Assembly (NCBI RefSeq): GCF_022346995.1
Contig: NZ_JAKRNM010000014.1
Span: 22,523-86,522, forward strand
DNA: 64,000 nucleotides
DNA from: Paenibacillus sp. ACRRY
GTDB taxonomy: Bacteria; Bacillota; Bacilli; Paenibacillales; Paenibacillaceae
Direction of reading: 5' to 3'
Made by a program: the position numbers and the translations under genes. Positions 62,536-64,000 of the stretch are shown here, piece after piece. The notes beneath the pieces are model-generated. The model was given only the letters and a program-made list of their open reading frames with translations. It had not been told where the DNA came from and made no database searches. The stretch's first letter is position 1; every line of letters begins with the position of its first letter.

Positions 62536-64000
62536 ATGAAAAAGAATTTTAAAGTAAAATCCTTATCGATCCTATCCACAGTCGCTATCCTTAGCACCAT
62601 GGTACCACATGCCTCCGCTTCGGTAATTTTGAGCGATATTTCAAGCAGCTACGCCAAGGAAGAGATTAATGAACTTGTCCAAAAAGGGATTATTTATGGC
62701 ACTGGTGATGGAAAATTTAATCCAACGAGTAATATAAAGCGACAGGACTTCGCTATCCTACTGGTAAGAGCATTAAATCTGGATACCGACAACCCTCCAC
62801 AATCACCTTCTTTTAAAGATGTTCCTCAAAATAACTATGCATTCTCTGCTGTAGAGGCTGCTGTCAAAGCCGGTCTAATTAAAGGTGTGGGTAATGGATT
62901 TTTCGGCATTAATCAAAATCTTACCCGTGAGCAAATGGCTGTCATCTTTGTGAATGCACTTGGAGTTAATAGTTCAGGAAAGGGCCAAAACCTGGCGTTT
63001 TCGGATGTCAATTCAATTTCTGACTGGGCTAAAGATGCAGTTGGTGCTGCTGTCGAATTGGAATTAATGAAGGGAAATCCGGATGGTACGTTTAAACCTT
63101 CTAATCAAGCAAGTCGTCAGGAAGTAGCTCTGGTTGCATATAAGTTTCTAAATGAAAAGGCTAAGATTGATGAACAAGAGCCGTCTGTGATACCTCCGCC
63201 GACTCCAATACCGCAAACACCAACACCAACACCAACTCCGGCCCCGACACCTTCTACTGGTGGTGGTACTCCTTCGACAGGTACAGGTGGGAATTCCTCA
63301 AGTAATGGAAATTTAGAAATTGCTAATCTGGTAAAAGCAGCAATCGCAGCCTTGCCAGCAAAAGATGATGTAATGCTGACCGACAAAACAGCTGTGGAAG
63401 AAGCCCGCACAAAGTATGAGGCACTAACTGCCACTCAAAAGACGCTGGTAGGAGATATCACGCGTTTGACAGAAGCGGAAGCAGCGATTGTGGAATTGGA
63501 AGCCCAGGCTGCGGCGGACCTAGAAGCTGCCAATCTAGTGAAGGAAGCAATTGAAGGCCTACCTGTAAAAGAGGACGTAGTGCTGACAGACAAAGCAGCT
63601 GTGGAAGAAGCACGTACAAAGTATGAGGCACTCACTGCAACTCAAAAAGCGTTGGTAGGAGATATCACGCGTTTGACAGAAACAGAAGCAGCAATTGCTG
63701 AATTGGAAGCCCAAGCCGCAGCGGATCTGGAAGCTGCCAATCTGGTGAAGGAAGCAATTGAAGGCTTACCTGTAAAAGAGGACGTAGTGCTGACAGACAA
63801 AGCAGCGGTGGAAGAAACGCGTACAAAGTATGAGGCACTCACTGCGAATCAAAAAGCGCTGGTAGGAGATATCACGCGTTTGATAGAAGCGGAAGCAGCA
63901 ATTGCTGAACTGGAAGCTCAAGCAGCCGCGGATCTGGAAGCCGCCAATCTAGTGAAGGAAGCAATCGAAGGCTTGCCTGTAAAAGAGGACGTAGTGCTGA
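62536..64000 (+). CDS. SLH-domain surface protein with 69-residue tandem repeats, 3' end missing
   Basis: The frame from ATG 62536 (AAGGGG upstream) is open to the right edge. It encodes a signal peptide (about 1-30), three SLH domains (about 33-205: SSYAKEEINELVQKGIIYGTG, AVEAAVKAGLIKGVGNG, WAKDAVGAAVELELMKG), a Pro/Thr-rich spacer (about 220-255) and a run of near-identical 69-residue units from residue 264. Each unit begins NLVKEAIEGLP and is helical and rich in Ala, Glu, Lys. It is a wall-anchored surface protein, and the repeats may act as a stalk. The C-terminal domain is out of view. Confidence 0.88.
   Translation, partial: MKKNFKVKSLSILSTVAILSTMVPHASASVILSDISSSYAKEEINELVQKGIIYGTGDGKFNPTSNIKRQDFAILLVRALNLDTDNPPQSPSFKDVPQNNYAFSAVEAAVKAGLIKGVGNGFFGINQNLTREQMAVIFVNALGVNSSGKGQNLAFSDVNSISDWAKDAVGAAVELELMKGNPDGTFKPSNQASRQEVALVAYKFLNEKAKIDEQEPSVIPPPTPIPQTPTPTPTPAPTPSTGGGTPSTGTGGNSSSNGNLEIANLVKAAIAALPAKDDVMLTDKTAVEEARTKYEALTATQKTLVGDITRLTEAEAAIVELEAQAAADLEAANLVKEAIEGLPVKEDVVLTDKAAVEEARTKYEALTATQKALVGDITRLTETEAAIAELEAQAAADLEAANLVKEAIEGLPVKEDVVLTDKAAVEETRTKYEALTANQKALVGDITRLIEAEAAIAELEAQAAADLEAANLVKEAIEGLPVKEDVVL
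63325..64000 (+). repeat. 207-bp in-frame tandem repeats
   Basis: Units begin at 63325, 63532, 63739 and 63946, exactly 207 bp (69 codons) apart, and continue past the edge. Units 2 to 4 are nearly identical, while unit 1 is more diverged. Confidence 0.95.

Noticed and set aside
1..64000. CRISPR arrays, prophage or insertion sequences
   Set aside because: No repeat-spacer array, cas gene, phage structural gene or transposase with terminal repeats was seen.

Overview
The window is chromosomal DNA of a spore-forming Gram-positive bacterium, most likely a Paenibacillus or close relative. The evidence is the Bacillales-type gene order (mnmG-rsmG-noc-parA-parB, rpsF-ssb-rpsR, yybS-gdpP-rplI-dnaB, purA, walRK-yycHI-walJ-htrA, rlmH), sporulation-type proteins (YyaC, YheC/D, an orphan sporulation-type kinase), several SLH-domain surface proteins and AAGGAGG-type ribosome binding sites with frequent TTG/GTG starts. 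In Bacillus, mnmG and rsmG lie a few kb from oriC, so the left edge is inferred to be origin-proximal, with most genes transcribed away from the origin.

Layout. 0-4.8 kb: tRNA/rRNA modification genes and the Noc/ParA/ParB chromosome organisation module, with two good parS sites, one of them built into a terminator hairpin. 4.9-9.2 kb: a cysteine-desulfurase-like enzyme, DUF4446, YyaC, DUF3343, an MscS channel, DUF951 and a tRNA-Ser(CGA). 9.5-11.9 kb: a YjzC-like gene, rpsF-ssb-rpsR and an M15 peptidase. 12-18.3 kb: a five-gene oligopeptide ABC importer behind a long AT-rich leader. 18.6-25.8 kb: a DacF-like protein that has lost its catalytic serine, an SLH-anchored S9 peptidase, an MFS exporter with an operator over its promoter, an LCP protein and a CBS-pair protein. 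26-32.7 kb: MazG-like, yybS, gdpP, rplI, dnaB, then purA with PurR boxes. 32.9-43.7 kb: a G/S/T-rich membrane protein, a LysM-G5-M23 wall hydrolase with a WalR-type box, and the WalRK cell-wall stress locus through htrA. 44-46 kb: a lipoprotein, a CxxH/CxxC mini-protein and rlmH.

From the end of rlmH to about 55.1 kb the DNA changes character. It is more AT-rich and has genes on both strands, gene remnants and a frameshifted gene. The 3' end of rlmH (the SCC attachment site in staphylococci) carries a sequence that recurs as an 18/20 direct repeat 3.04 kb downstream. The two copies bracket one intact large gene, a protein with a DisA_N/DAC-like nucleotide domain and C-terminal TPR-like helices. 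Next comes a second-type UMP kinase gene preceded by a predicted leader peptide and terminator. No cassette recombinase is present. This is the best candidate for an undescribed system in the window.

55.4-64 kb: a secreted SLH 5'-nucleotidase, a small hypothetical gene, a YheC/D ATP-grasp protein, an SMI1/KNR4 protein, an orphan histidine kinase, and an SLH protein with exact 207-bp tandem repeats that runs off the right edge.

All functional assignments come from reading motifs and remembered family features; no database search was run.
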